A stretch of DNA of 64,000 bases from Ferruginibacter sp. (GTDB lineage Bacteria > Bacteroidota > Bacteroidia > Chitinophagales > Chitinophagaceae). Every line of letters begins with the position of its first letter. Position 1 is the first letter of the stretch. Where the stretch lies: assembly GCA_019638525.1 (NCBI GenBank), contig JAHBTO010000007.1, forward strand, positions 39,759 to 103,758. Reading direction: 5' to 3'. The notes under the pieces were generated by a model. It saw nothing but the letters and a program-made list of their open reading frames with translations, made no database searches and was not told where the DNA came from. Below are positions 1 to 7,555 of the stretch, piece by piece. Made by a program: the position numbers and the translations under genes.

Positions 1-445
1 TACAGGTGTGCCCCAGGAAGCTTTTATCAGCTAAATCATTTTCTGTAAATGGCGAGGTTTTGTTTTTATCATCGCCATAAAAACCTATGGCACTGCTGCT
101 AATTACTGTTTTTACTTTATTTACATTATTCTTTAAGCTATCAACAAGCAGGCTACTGCTTTGCGTGCGGCTTTCTTCAATCTCTTTCTTATAAGCTTCG
201 GTCCATTTCTTTTCAACAACACCTGCACCGGCTAAATGAATAATAATATCAGCTTTTTGTACGGCATCCAAATCAATTGTTTGTTTTTTTACATCCCATG
301 CAGCATAGTTAAGTTTATCAAAACTCTTTTTACCTGTTATATTCCTTGTAAGAATAATAACAGCGTACCCCTTTTTTAATAAGGCTTCGCTTAAAGCTTT
401 TCCAACAACACCTGTGCCGCCTGTTATTAAAACCGTTTGGTTCAT
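1..445 (-). CDS. TIGR01777-type SDR epimerase, 3' end cut by window
   Basis: This is the N-terminal 148 residues of a short-chain dehydrogenase/reductase-like protein whose 3' end lies outside the window. Reading from the ATG at 445 on the minus strand, it begins MNQTVLITGGTGVVGKALSE, a Rossmann dinucleotide-binding motif (GGTGVVG). It continues through IIHLAGAGVVEKKW and an SSSAIGFYGD segment, which are hallmarks of the TIGR01777 / YfcH family of sugar-nucleotide-epimerase-like proteins, sometimes associated with cell division (SulA homologues). No substrate can be inferred. It diverges from the gene at 554 across a 108-base gap. Family assignment is confident; the physiological role is not known. 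Confidence 0.8.
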   Translation of the reverse strand, partial: MNQTVLITGGTGVVGKALSEALLKKGYAVIILTRNITGKKSFDKLNYAAWDVKKQTIDLDAVQKADIIIHLAGAGVVEKKWTEAYKKEIEESRTQSSSLLVDSLKNNVNKVKTVISSSAIGFYGDDKNKTSPFTENDLADKSFLGHTC

Positions 446-553
446 TTAAAAAGTTAAAAATGGTTATGTAAAAACAAAATTAATCACATCTTGTTCAAAT
501 GTTAGTAAGGCCATTGCTATATAAGTTGTAATTTTAAACCAAAGTTTTTAAAC

Positions 554-2077
554 ATGAACAGGGTAATCTGTATTTTTCTACTTGCTACTTTATTATCAGC
601 CACTTCTTTTGCCCAAACCATTCAATATTCAAACTATGAACGTGAGGATACCCGTGACATAAATTTTGAGATTATTGGAAAAATGAATAATAAAATTCTG
701 GTGTATAAAAATATCAGGTGGAAACACAAGATAAATATTTATGATAACAACATGAATACAATAGAAACAGTGAAACTTGACTTTGTGCCTGAAAAAACAT
801 TCAATATTGATTTTGTGGCTTACAGCGATCATTTTATTATGATTTATCAATACCAAAAAGGAAACATTTTACATTGCATGGCTGTAAAGATGGATGATAA
901 TGCACAAAAGCTTAGTGAGCCGGTGGAAGTAGATACTACCCGTATTCCCGTGATGTCGAACAATAAGATTTACACAACCATCAGCAGCGAAGACAAGCAA
1001 AAAATTATCATTTTTAAAATACAAACCCGCTATCAAAAATTTAACCTGGCTACCATGTTGTTTGATAACAATATGCAATTGATTAAACGAAGCAGGTATT
1101 TAGCCGAATTTAACGACCGGAAAGAAAGCTATGACAATTTTTTATTAACCAATGATGGTAATTTTATTTTTACTTATGCAAAACAACTGGGTTATCGCGA
1201 TAACAGCAACTTTCTTTCGCTGATGATGAAAGCACCCTTATCTGATGATTTTTCGGAAGTTAAAATAAACCTGGATGAAAAATATATTGATGAGGTTAAT
1301 CTTAAGATAGATAATAGAAATAACCGCTATATCCTAAATACCTTTTATTACAAAAAAAGCCGTGGTAGTATTGATGGATTATTTACCTATATCTACGATA
1401 AAAATGATGATAAGGCTGCTGTTAGTGCATTATTACCTTTTAATGATTCATTAAGAGCCGAAGCAAAAACAAGTGGTATGCTTCGTTTTGCATTTGATAA
1501 TTTTTTTATCAGGCAAATTGTAGTAAAAGGAGATGGTGGATTTATCCTTACTGCTGAAGATTATAGTAGTGACTCAAGAGGCAGGGATCCTTTTAACAGG
1601 TACGATTACCTGTATAATCCTTATTACCCATATTATCCGTATTCAATATACCCGGGTGGATATTATTACAATCCATATACAGGCTATTACAGGCCCTCCA
1701 GTTTTTACGGCAGCCAAAGCACACGCTATTATTCTGATAATATTTTTGTTTTAAGTATAAGCAAAGATGGTATGCCTCAATGGGATAAAATACTGCATAA
1801 ATCGCAGTTTGATGATGATGATGAAAATTTTCTATCGTTTTTTACCATGACTTCAGGCAGCGAAATTCATTTCTTATACAATTCGGATAAAAGAAATCAA
1901 ATTGTAACCGACCAGGGTTTAACTCCTGACGGAGTTTTAACAAGATATCCCACTTTAAAAAGCCGTGAAAAAGGGTATGAGTTTATGCCCAGCCTTAGTA
2001 AGCAAGTGGGTGCCCGGCAATTAATTATCCCTTGCTCGTACCGGGGTTTTATTTGTTTTGCCAAAGTTGATTTTTAA
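554..2077 (+). CDS. Exported protein of unknown function with Tyr-rich segment
   Basis: The product is 507 residues with a clear signal peptide (MNRVICIFLLATLLSATSFA, cleavage before Q), so it is periplasmic or at the outer membrane. I do not recognise a family. The body has regularly spaced beta-strand-like stretches with short polar loops, reminiscent of a propeller or repeated beta fold. At roughly residues 343-388 is an unusual segment very rich in Tyr, Pro and Gly (for example NPYYPYYPYSIYPGG), which looks like a disordered low-complexity insertion. No T9SS sorting domain is present at the C terminus. It is followed after 94 bases by a membrane protein on the same strand, but a shared operon is not evident. 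Confidence 0.75.
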   Translation: MNRVICIFLLATLLSATSFAQTIQYSNYEREDTRDINFEIIGKMNNKILVYKNIRWKHKINIYDNNMNTIETVKLDFVPEKTFNIDFVAYSDHFIMIYQYQKGNILHCMAVKMDDNAQKLSEPVEVDTTRIPVMSNNKIYTTISSEDKQKIIIFKIQTRYQKFNLATMLFDNNMQLIKRSRYLAEFNDRKESYDNFLLTNDGNFIFTYAKQLGYRDNSNFLSLMMKAPLSDDFSEVKINLDEKYIDEVNLKIDNRNNRYILNTFYYKKSRGSIDGLFTYIYDKNDDKAAVSALLPFNDSLRAEAKTSGMLRFAFDNFFIRQIVVKGDGGFILTAEDYSSDSRGRDPFNRYDYLYNPYYPYYPYSIYPGGYYYNPYTGYYRPSSFYGSQSTRYYSDNIFVLSISKDGMPQWDKILHKSQFDDDDENFLSFFTMTSGSEIHFLYNSDKRNQIVTDQGLTPDGVLTRYPTLKSREKGYEFMPSLSKQVGARQLIIPCSYRGFICFAKVDF

Positions 2078-2171
2078 AGACCTTCACTGTAGGGTATAAA
2101 CAGTTTTCATGAAGTAATAATAATTGCTCATTTTTGCTTTTCATTTATTGCTCATTGTAATTAAATTTTAA

Positions 2172-3152
2172 GTGACCGGTATCTTTAAAGCCAATAACCC
2201 TTATAATAATTTTTTACTTTTATTGTATGCAGTATTACTCAAACTGCCTTTGTTCCTGTATCCAAAAGTACCGCAAGCACAGCCAATAGATGGCTTTTTG
2301 TACCATGGCTTATTAAACTGGTTACAACCAATAGGAAATAATTTTCCACTTATCTATTCATTTATCACTTTTATATTATTGTACAGCCAGGCAATTTATT
2401 TTAATAAACTTATCATCGATCATCGTATCATGCAGCGCCCCAATTACCTTACAGGCATGTGTTACCTGCTGCTTACATCTGTTTTTACCGAATGGAACAG
2501 TTTATCGGCCCCGTTAATCATCAACAGCCTGCTTATTTGGGTTTGGGCGCAAATGAGTGCGTTATACAGTAATCAAAAACCTAAATCATCTTTATTTAAT
2601 ATCGGCATTGCAATAGGCTTGTGCACATTTTTTTATTTTCCTTCTTTGTCATTTGTTATTTTGGTGATTTTTGGCCTTGCTATAACAAGGCCTTTTAAGC
2701 TTGCAGAATGGCTTATTGCACTTTTTGGTATCATCACACCGTATTACTTCCTGCTGGCTTTTATTTTTTTAACCAACAAATGGAAAGGTTATTCATGGCC
2801 GGGGATTGCTGTTACCAGGCCGGTATTTGATCAGTCTTACTGGGCCTTTGCTGCTATTATACTGGTTGGTATTGTAACCATTGCCGGTATTTTTTATGTG
2901 CAACAAAATTTTCGCAGGCAGTTAATACAGGCACGTAAAAGCTGGAACCTTATTTTTTTATACTTGCTTGTAGCCTTATTTGTGCCTTTTGTAAATGCCA
3001 CACATAATTTTGAATATTGGATTCTATGTGTTGTGCCTATTTCGGCACTTATGGCTGCGGCTTTTTTTTACCCCCAAAAAAAATGGTTTCCTGTTTCCAT
3101 ACACTGGCTATTGGTGGCTTTTGTAATAGTTATCAATTTCTTCGTTAGGTAA
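2172..3152 (+). CDS. Polytopic membrane protein (DUF6427-like)
   Basis: A 326-residue integral membrane protein with about nine hydrophobic segments separated by very short loops. The start is a GTG (residues read MTGIFKANNPYNN), chosen because the sequence begins immediately with an amphipathic N terminus and no in-frame ATG precedes the first membrane segment. The general layout (short cytoplasmic N terminus with NP, then many helices) resembles Bacteroidota DUF6427 proteins, which have no assigned function; the family name comes from memory and is tentative. No catalytic motif is visible. It precedes purQ by 107 bases, but a promoter box sits in that gap, so the two are probably separately transcribed. 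Confidence 0.65.
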   Translation: MTGIFKANNPYNNFLLLLYAVLLKLPLFLYPKVPQAQPIDGFLYHGLLNWLQPIGNNFPLIYSFITFILLYSQAIYFNKLIIDHRIMQRPNYLTGMCYLLLTSVFTEWNSLSAPLIINSLLIWVWAQMSALYSNQKPKSSLFNIGIAIGLCTFFYFPSLSFVILVIFGLAITRPFKLAEWLIALFGIITPYYFLLAFIFLTNKWKGYSWPGIAVTRPVFDQSYWAFAAIILVGIVTIAGIFYVQQNFRRQLIQARKSWNLIFLYLLVALFVPFVNATHNFEYWILCVVPISALMAAAFFYPQKKWFPVSIHWLLVAFVIVINFFVR

Positions 3153-3167
3153 TTAAACCTGTATTAG

Positions 3168-3175
3168 TACCTTTG
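3168..3175 (+). promoter_or_regulatory. Candidate -7 box of purQ
   Basis: TACCTTTG matches the Bacteroidota -7 consensus TAnnTTTG exactly. It lies after the stop of the upstream membrane-protein gene and about 85 bases before the purQ ATG. No perfect -33 TTTG lies at the usual 19-21 base spacing, so the assignment rests on the -7 element alone. Confidence 0.4.
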
Positions 3176-3259
3176 TATTAACTTATTTACCTGCTGTAGA
3201 TGAAGAATTTTGTAATATAAACAAAACATACTTACATCTGCAGCGCATAATTTTTACAA

Positions 3260-3946
3260 ATGAAATTTGGCGTAGTTGTTTTCCCTGGCAGTAATTGCGA
3301 CAGGGATATGATAGAAGCCCTGCAAAACGATTTACAGCAGGAAGTGATACAACTTTGGCATAAGGATAAAGATCTTAGCATGTTTGCTAAAGATGACTGC
3401 ATAGTTTTGCCCGGTGGCTTTAGTTATGGCGATTACCTGCGTTGCGGCGCTATTGCCCGTTTTAGCCCTATGATGCAAAGCGTAATTGAATTTGCAGGCA
3501 AGGGCGGAAAAGTATTAGGTGTATGTAACGGTTTCCAGATATTGTGTGAAAGTGGTTTATTACCGGGGGTATTGTTACGCAACAGCCAGCAACAGTTTGT
3601 TTGCAAAAATATTTTTATGAAGGAAGTTGCATCTGAAGATGGGCCTGGCCATTCGTCAATGCCTGTTTGTATACCCGTAGCACATGGCGAAGGCCGTTTT
3701 TTTGCCGATGAAAAAACATTGGATGAAATGGAAATGCACAGGCAGGTAATGTACCGCTATTGCGATGATAAAGGCACCATCAACCAGGCTGCAAACCCCA
3801 ATGGTGCCATTCATAATATTGCCGGTATCTGTAATAAGCAAAGAAATGTTTTTGGTATGATGCCACACCCTGAAAGGGCTTGTAGTGCCGCATTAGGAAA
3901 TGAAGATGGGAAAAAAGTGTTTAATCACCTGTTTGGAATAAATTAA
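3260..3946 (+). CDS. purQ: Phosphoribosylformylglycinamidine synthase, glutaminase subunit
   Basis: PurQ supplies ammonia from glutamine to PurL in the fourth step of de novo IMP synthesis, converting FGAR to FGAM in the cytoplasm. The 228-residue length is normal for the family. The N terminus MKFGVVVFPGSNCDRDM is characteristic; the nucleophile is the Cys in GVCNGFQILCESG, and the His/Glu of the catalytic triad are in MMPHPERA near the C terminus. A separate PurQ implies that the organism uses the small-type PurL with PurQ and PurS rather than only the single-chain enzyme. No other purine gene is adjacent. Assignment is very confident. Confidence 0.96.
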   Translation: MKFGVVVFPGSNCDRDMIEALQNDLQQEVIQLWHKDKDLSMFAKDDCIVLPGGFSYGDYLRCGAIARFSPMMQSVIEFAGKGGKVLGVCNGFQILCESGLLPGVLLRNSQQQFVCKNIFMKEVASEDGPGHSSMPVCIPVAHGEGRFFADEKTLDEMEMHRQVMYRYCDDKGTINQAANPNGAIHNIAGICNKQRNVFGMMPHPERACSAALGNEDGKKVFNHLFGIN

Positions 3947-4000
3947 CAGTATTTAAAGGTAATGACAGGGTTTGCACAATCTGTTCCATTGATAATTTCG

Positions 4001-4008
4001 TAGTTTTG
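4001..4008 (+). promoter_or_regulatory. Candidate -7 box of the DsbD pair
   Basis: TAGTTTTG fits TAnnTTTG and lies 17 bases before the ATG of the stand-alone DsbD N-domain protein. A TTTG occurs at 3971-3974, but 26 bases upstream, which is longer than the usual 19-21 spacing. Confidence 0.4.
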
Positions 4009-4025
4009 CTAAAAATAATACGAAC

Positions 4026-4481
4026 ATGAAAAGAATCTTTACTCTTTTAGGTTTTATGATGATGGCCGGCTTTGCAAAGGCACAGATAAACAATCCTGTA
4101 ACGTGGACATATAGTGCAAAAAAAGTTGCAGATAAGGTATACGAAATTCATATGACTGCAAATATTGATGGTAACTGGCATTTATATGCACAGGATGCCG
4201 GTGAAGGCCCCGAACCAACAACCTTTTCTTTTACTGCCAATCCGCTAATAACTTTTGATGGTAAAGTGAAAGAAGTAGGCAAGCTTGAAAAATCGTACGA
4301 TAAAAATTTTAATTCAGTTTTAAAATATTATGCAAAGAAGGTTGACTTTGTTCAAAAAATAAAAGTGAAATCATCGGTGGCAACTGTAGTAAAAGGTACG
4401 GTTAATTATATGGTTTGTAACGACCGGCAATGCCTGCCTCCCAAAGATGTACCCTTTAGTGTAAAAGTTGGTGGAAAATAA
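4026..4481 (+). CDS. Periplasmic stand-alone DsbD N-terminal domain protein
   Basis: A 151-residue secreted protein with a signal peptide (cleaved near FAKAQ, residue 20) and a single immunoglobulin-like DsbD alpha domain. The redox pair is visible as C131 and C136 in MVCNDRQCLPPKDV, matching the CxxxxC-type cysteines of nDsbD, which receives electrons from the membrane domain and passes them to periplasmic clients. The WHLYAQDAGEGPEPT segment is also typical. It sits 56 bases upstream of full-length DsbD and is clearly paralogous to that protein's own N-terminal domain, which has lost both cysteines. I infer that this small protein is the functional alpha domain of a split DsbD system. Confidence 0.85.
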   Translation: MKRIFTLLGFMMMAGFAKAQINNPVTWTYSAKKVADKVYEIHMTANIDGNWHLYAQDAGEGPEPTTFSFTANPLITFDGKVKEVGKLEKSYDKNFNSVLKYYAKKVDFVQKIKVKSSVATVVKGTVNYMVCNDRQCLPPKDVPFSVKVGGK

Positions 4482-4537
4482 AATCGCTTTATCATATTTC
4501 CCGATTGTTTAGTCGGGAATTTTTATAAATTATAAGT

Positions 4538-6502
4538 ATGTGGCTTAAAAAAATTATTTCAATTCTAACTGCTATATTCCTTCTTCTTCAATTTTCGGTT
4601 AAAGGGCAAGATTCATCTGCCGTGCAATGGCAGGCAACAGGTAAAAAAACTGCAGAAGGTATTTACGAACTGCATTTAAAAGCAAAAGTAAAACCCGGCT
4701 GGCATATTTATACAATAGCCAATGCCGATGCAGGACTAGAAGGATTGAAAATTAGTTTTGCTGATTCATCTATCATAAAAGACGGTAGCCAACTACTATC
4801 CGGCAACATAAAAACAATAACAGATAAAATCTTCAATGCAAAGGTTGAAGTAGCAGAAGACAGTTTACAAATTGTTCAAAAAATAAAACTGGCTGGAGCA
4901 GTACCGTCAAAATTAAAAGTTGAACTACTGTACAATACGGCCAATGCCGAAGAATTTATTCCTGAAGATAGAAAAGTGGATATAGATATGGAAGGCGGGG
5001 TAGATGTTTCGGTTGGTAACAGGATTTTAATACCAACTATCGATTTAAAAAATCCTGTTAATAACTGTGGCGGTACAGGAATTAGTGTAGAGGAAACAAA
5101 CAAAGGCAGTTTATTTACTATATTTTTACTTGGTTTCCTGGGCGGTTTGGTAGCACTGATAACACCATGTGTTTTTCCTATGATTCCATTAACGGTTTCG
5201 TTTTTTACTAAAAAAGCAAACACAAAAAAACAGGGCATTTTTAATGCAAGCTTGTATGGGTTCTTTATATTTTTAATTTATGTACTGCTAAGTGTACCGT
5301 TTTATTTTATCGACAGTGCAAGTCCCGAAATATTAAATTCAGTATCAACCAATCCATGGCTTAATATTATCTTCTTTATTATATTTATTGTATTTGCATT
5401 ATCGTTTTTTGGTTTATTTGAAATTACATTGCCTGCGGCATTTTCGGGTAAGGCAGATGCAAAAGCAGGTACGGGTAATGTGGTTGGGATATTTTTTATG
5501 GCGCTAACACTTGCCATCGTTTCATTTTCATGTACCGGCCCTATACTGGGTTCGTTGCTTGTTGGTTCATTAACGGGTGGCGCTGTACAGCTTACGGTTG
5601 GCATGGGCGGTTTTGGTTTAGCGCTTGCATTGCCGTTTGCATTGTTCGCTTTATTTCCTAACTGGTTAAACTCTTTACCCAAATCGGGTGGCTGGCTCAA
5701 TTCAGTAAAAGTAGTATTGGGTTTTATAGAAGTGGCGCTTGCTATTAAATTTCTTTCAAACGCCGATTTGGTAAAACACTGGGGCATTTTAAAAAGAGAA
5801 GTATTCATCGGGATATGGATATTGGTGGGTATAGGTATAACACTATACTTATTGGGTAAATTAAAATTCCCACACGATAGTCCTATTAAAAAACTAAGCA
5901 AAACAAGGATTACACTGGCTGTAATTTTTGCTGCATTTACTTTATACCTTGTTCCGGGTGTAACCAATACCAAGTATGCAAACCTAACTTTGATAAGCGG
6001 TTTTCCGCCACCATTGTATTATAGTATTTACAAACAAAACAACGAGTGTATTCTAAACTTAAACTGCTCTCACGATTATGAAGAAGGAATGAAGATGGCA
6101 AGGGAACAGAATAAACCTGTATTGCTTGATTTTACCGGTTATGCCTGTGTAAATTGCCGCCGTATGGAAGAAAATGTTTGGAGCGATCCAGAGGTGTATA
6201 AGATTATGAAGGAAAAATATGTAGTGATTTCTTTGTACGTAGATGATAAAAAGAACCTGCCTGCAGCAAAACAGTTTTCGTACAAAACTAAAGACGGGGT
6301 GGATAAGGAAATTGTAACCGTAGGCAATAAATGGGCAACATTTGAAACAGAAAATTTTAAAAACAATGCACAACCGCTGTATGTGATTTTAAATGGTGAT
6401 GAGATATTGCTCAATAACCCGGTTGGTTACACTCCATCTATAAAGCAGTATAAAGAATGGTTATTATGCGGTATTGATGCTTACGAAAAAACAAAAAAAT
6501 AA
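4538..6502 (+). CDS. dsbD: Thiol:disulfide interchange protein DsbD, redox-dead N domain
   Basis: This 654-residue inner-membrane protein moves reducing equivalents from cytoplasmic thioredoxin to the periplasm. After a signal peptide (residues 1-23) comes an nDsbD-like domain, then eight membrane segments (about residues 187-480) carrying the conserved cysteines in ITPCVFPM (about residue 210) and SFSCTGPI (about residue 331). The C-terminal thioredoxin domain has active site ACVNCRR near residue 536. In the N domain the position of the redox pair reads LLYNTANAEEFIPEDRKV, with no cysteine. The stand-alone protein encoded just upstream retains that pair. The two genes are probably cotranscribed. 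The family call is certain; the complementation idea is inference. Confidence 0.93.
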   Translation: MWLKKIISILTAIFLLLQFSVKGQDSSAVQWQATGKKTAEGIYELHLKAKVKPGWHIYTIANADAGLEGLKISFADSSIIKDGSQLLSGNIKTITDKIFNAKVEVAEDSLQIVQKIKLAGAVPSKLKVELLYNTANAEEFIPEDRKVDIDMEGGVDVSVGNRILIPTIDLKNPVNNCGGTGISVEETNKGSLFTIFLLGFLGGLVALITPCVFPMIPLTVSFFTKKANTKKQGIFNASLYGFFIFLIYVLLSVPFYFIDSASPEILNSVSTNPWLNIIFFIIFIVFALSFFGLFEITLPAAFSGKADAKAGTGNVVGIFFMALTLAIVSFSCTGPILGSLLVGSLTGGAVQLTVGMGGFGLALALPFALFALFPNWLNSLPKSGGWLNSVKVVLGFIEVALAIKFLSNADLVKHWGILKREVFIGIWILVGIGITLYLLGKLKFPHDSPIKKLSKTRITLAVIFAAFTLYLVPGVTNTKYANLTLISGFPPPLYYSIYKQNNECILNLNCSHDYEEGMKMAREQNKPVLLDFTGYACVNCRRMEENVWSDPEVYKIMKEKYVVISLYVDDKKNLPAAKQFSYKTKDGVDKEIVTVGNKWATFETENFKNNAQPLYVILNGDEILLNNPVGYTPSIKQYKEWLLCGIDAYEKTKK

Positions 6503-6536
6503 GAATTACTTTTTTAAAAGTACTTATATATGGTAA

Positions 6537-6580
6537 TGTTAGATGGATATTGATGGATAATATGATTCCAGCATCTAACA
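6537..6580. repeat. Inverted repeat downstream of dsbD
   Basis: TGTTAGATG (6537-6545) and CATCTAACA (6572-6580) form a perfect 9 bp inverted repeat with a 26-base spacer in the space between convergent dsbD and the sigma factor gene. No T run follows on the plus strand, so it is not a classical terminator; it could be a 3' mRNA structure. Confidence 0.4.
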
Positions 6581-6593
6581 CATAAAACTTTAT

Positions 6594-6618
6594 GAAAAAA
6601 CCTCCGCATAAACGGAGG
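6594..6618 (-). terminator. Terminator of the ECF sigma gene
   Basis: CCTCCG (6601-6606) pairs with CGGAGG (6613-6618) around a six-base loop. On the minus strand the stem is followed by a TTTTTT run, 60 bases after the sigma-factor stop. On the plus strand the T tract is weak (CTTTCAATTT), but it may also help end dsbD transcripts. Confidence 0.65.
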
Positions 6619-6678
6619 CTTTCAATTTGTGTTTGGGTGTTACAGAATCTTTAATACAATTAAAAATCTGTATATAAA

Positions 6679-7260
6679 TTATAATGCTATTTGTTTTTCG
6701 GTCATCATCTTGCGCAGGTTAATTAAACCATAACGCATACGGCCTAAAGCAGTATTGATGCTGCAGCTAGTCAGGTCGGCAATTTCTTTAAAGCTCAGGT
6801 CGGCATAATGCCTAAGTATAATTACTTCACGCTGGTCTTCTGGCAGCAGATCTACCATTTTTCTTACTTTGTCGTGGCTTTGGTTGTTCATCATTTTTTC
6901 ATCGGCGCCTGCTTCTGAAAAATTGAGAACTTCAAAAATGTCACGGTCATCGCTGGTTTTAATAGTAGGGGTGCGTTTTACCTTACGAAAATGATCTACA
7001 CACATATTATGTGCAATACGCATAGCCCAAGGTAAAAATTTACCTTCATCCTTATAGCGGCCGCCTTTTAACGTATCGATAATACGGATAAAAACATCCT
7101 GGAAAATATCTTCGGTAAGATATTTGTCCTTAACCATAAGGTAAATAGATGTGTAAATTTTGTCTTTGTAACGGTTAACAATAGTTGCAAGAGCATTGGC
7201 ATCGCCTTCCATATATAAATGGATAAGCTGCTGGTCGGTAAGATTGTTCAGGATTTTCAT
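6679..7260 (-). CDS. ECF-type sigma-70 family RNA polymerase sigma factor
   Basis: A 193-residue alternative sigma factor of the extracytoplasmic-function type: it has regions 2 and 4 only. Region 2 includes the core-binding and -10 recognition segment (DKYLTEDIFQDVFIRIIDT and the following MRIAHNMCVDHFRK). Region 4 is the helix-turn-helix LSFKEIADLTSCSINTALGR. No anti-sigma factor gene is adjacent; the gene is monocistronic, flanked by uvrA (divergent, 295 bases away) and dsbD (convergent). The family is sure; the regulon cannot be read from the sequence. Many Chitinophagaceae have a housekeeping-like copy of this orphan type, so it need not be stress specific. Confidence 0.9.
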   Translation of the reverse strand: MKILNNLTDQQLIHLYMEGDANALATIVNRYKDKIYTSIYLMVKDKYLTEDIFQDVFIRIIDTLKGGRYKDEGKFLPWAMRIAHNMCVDHFRKVKRTPTIKTSDDRDIFEVLNFSEAGADEKMMNNQSHDKVRKMVDLLPEDQREVIILRHYADLSFKEIADLTSCSINTALGRMRYGLINLRKMMTEKQIAL

Positions 7261-7555
7261 AAACTTCTACAGTTTTAGTTTGTTAGGATTTTAGTTTTAA
7301 TAACAGGATCCAAAAAGTTTGAAAAATTGCGTAGAAGTCTTTTAGATAGGCTTAACGGTTTTTCATTTTTTGGATATTGGACAGTAAAAGTATACGATGC
7401 CTTTTTATAAAGTATGGGTGGAATTGCTCAATTTTTTGAGTTTTTCTACTAAGTAAAAATACGAAACACTAATTTGCATCTTCACAACGAATTGATCTTT
7501 AAGAAAATATTCACATATAGGCTGTAACCTTAATTAAACTGATTACTTTTAAAAA

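Noticed and set aside
5302..5973. Long open frame on the strand opposite dsbD
   Set aside because: It is antisense to membrane-segment codons of a certain gene, has no start context or family motif, and is explained by codon bias of the real gene.
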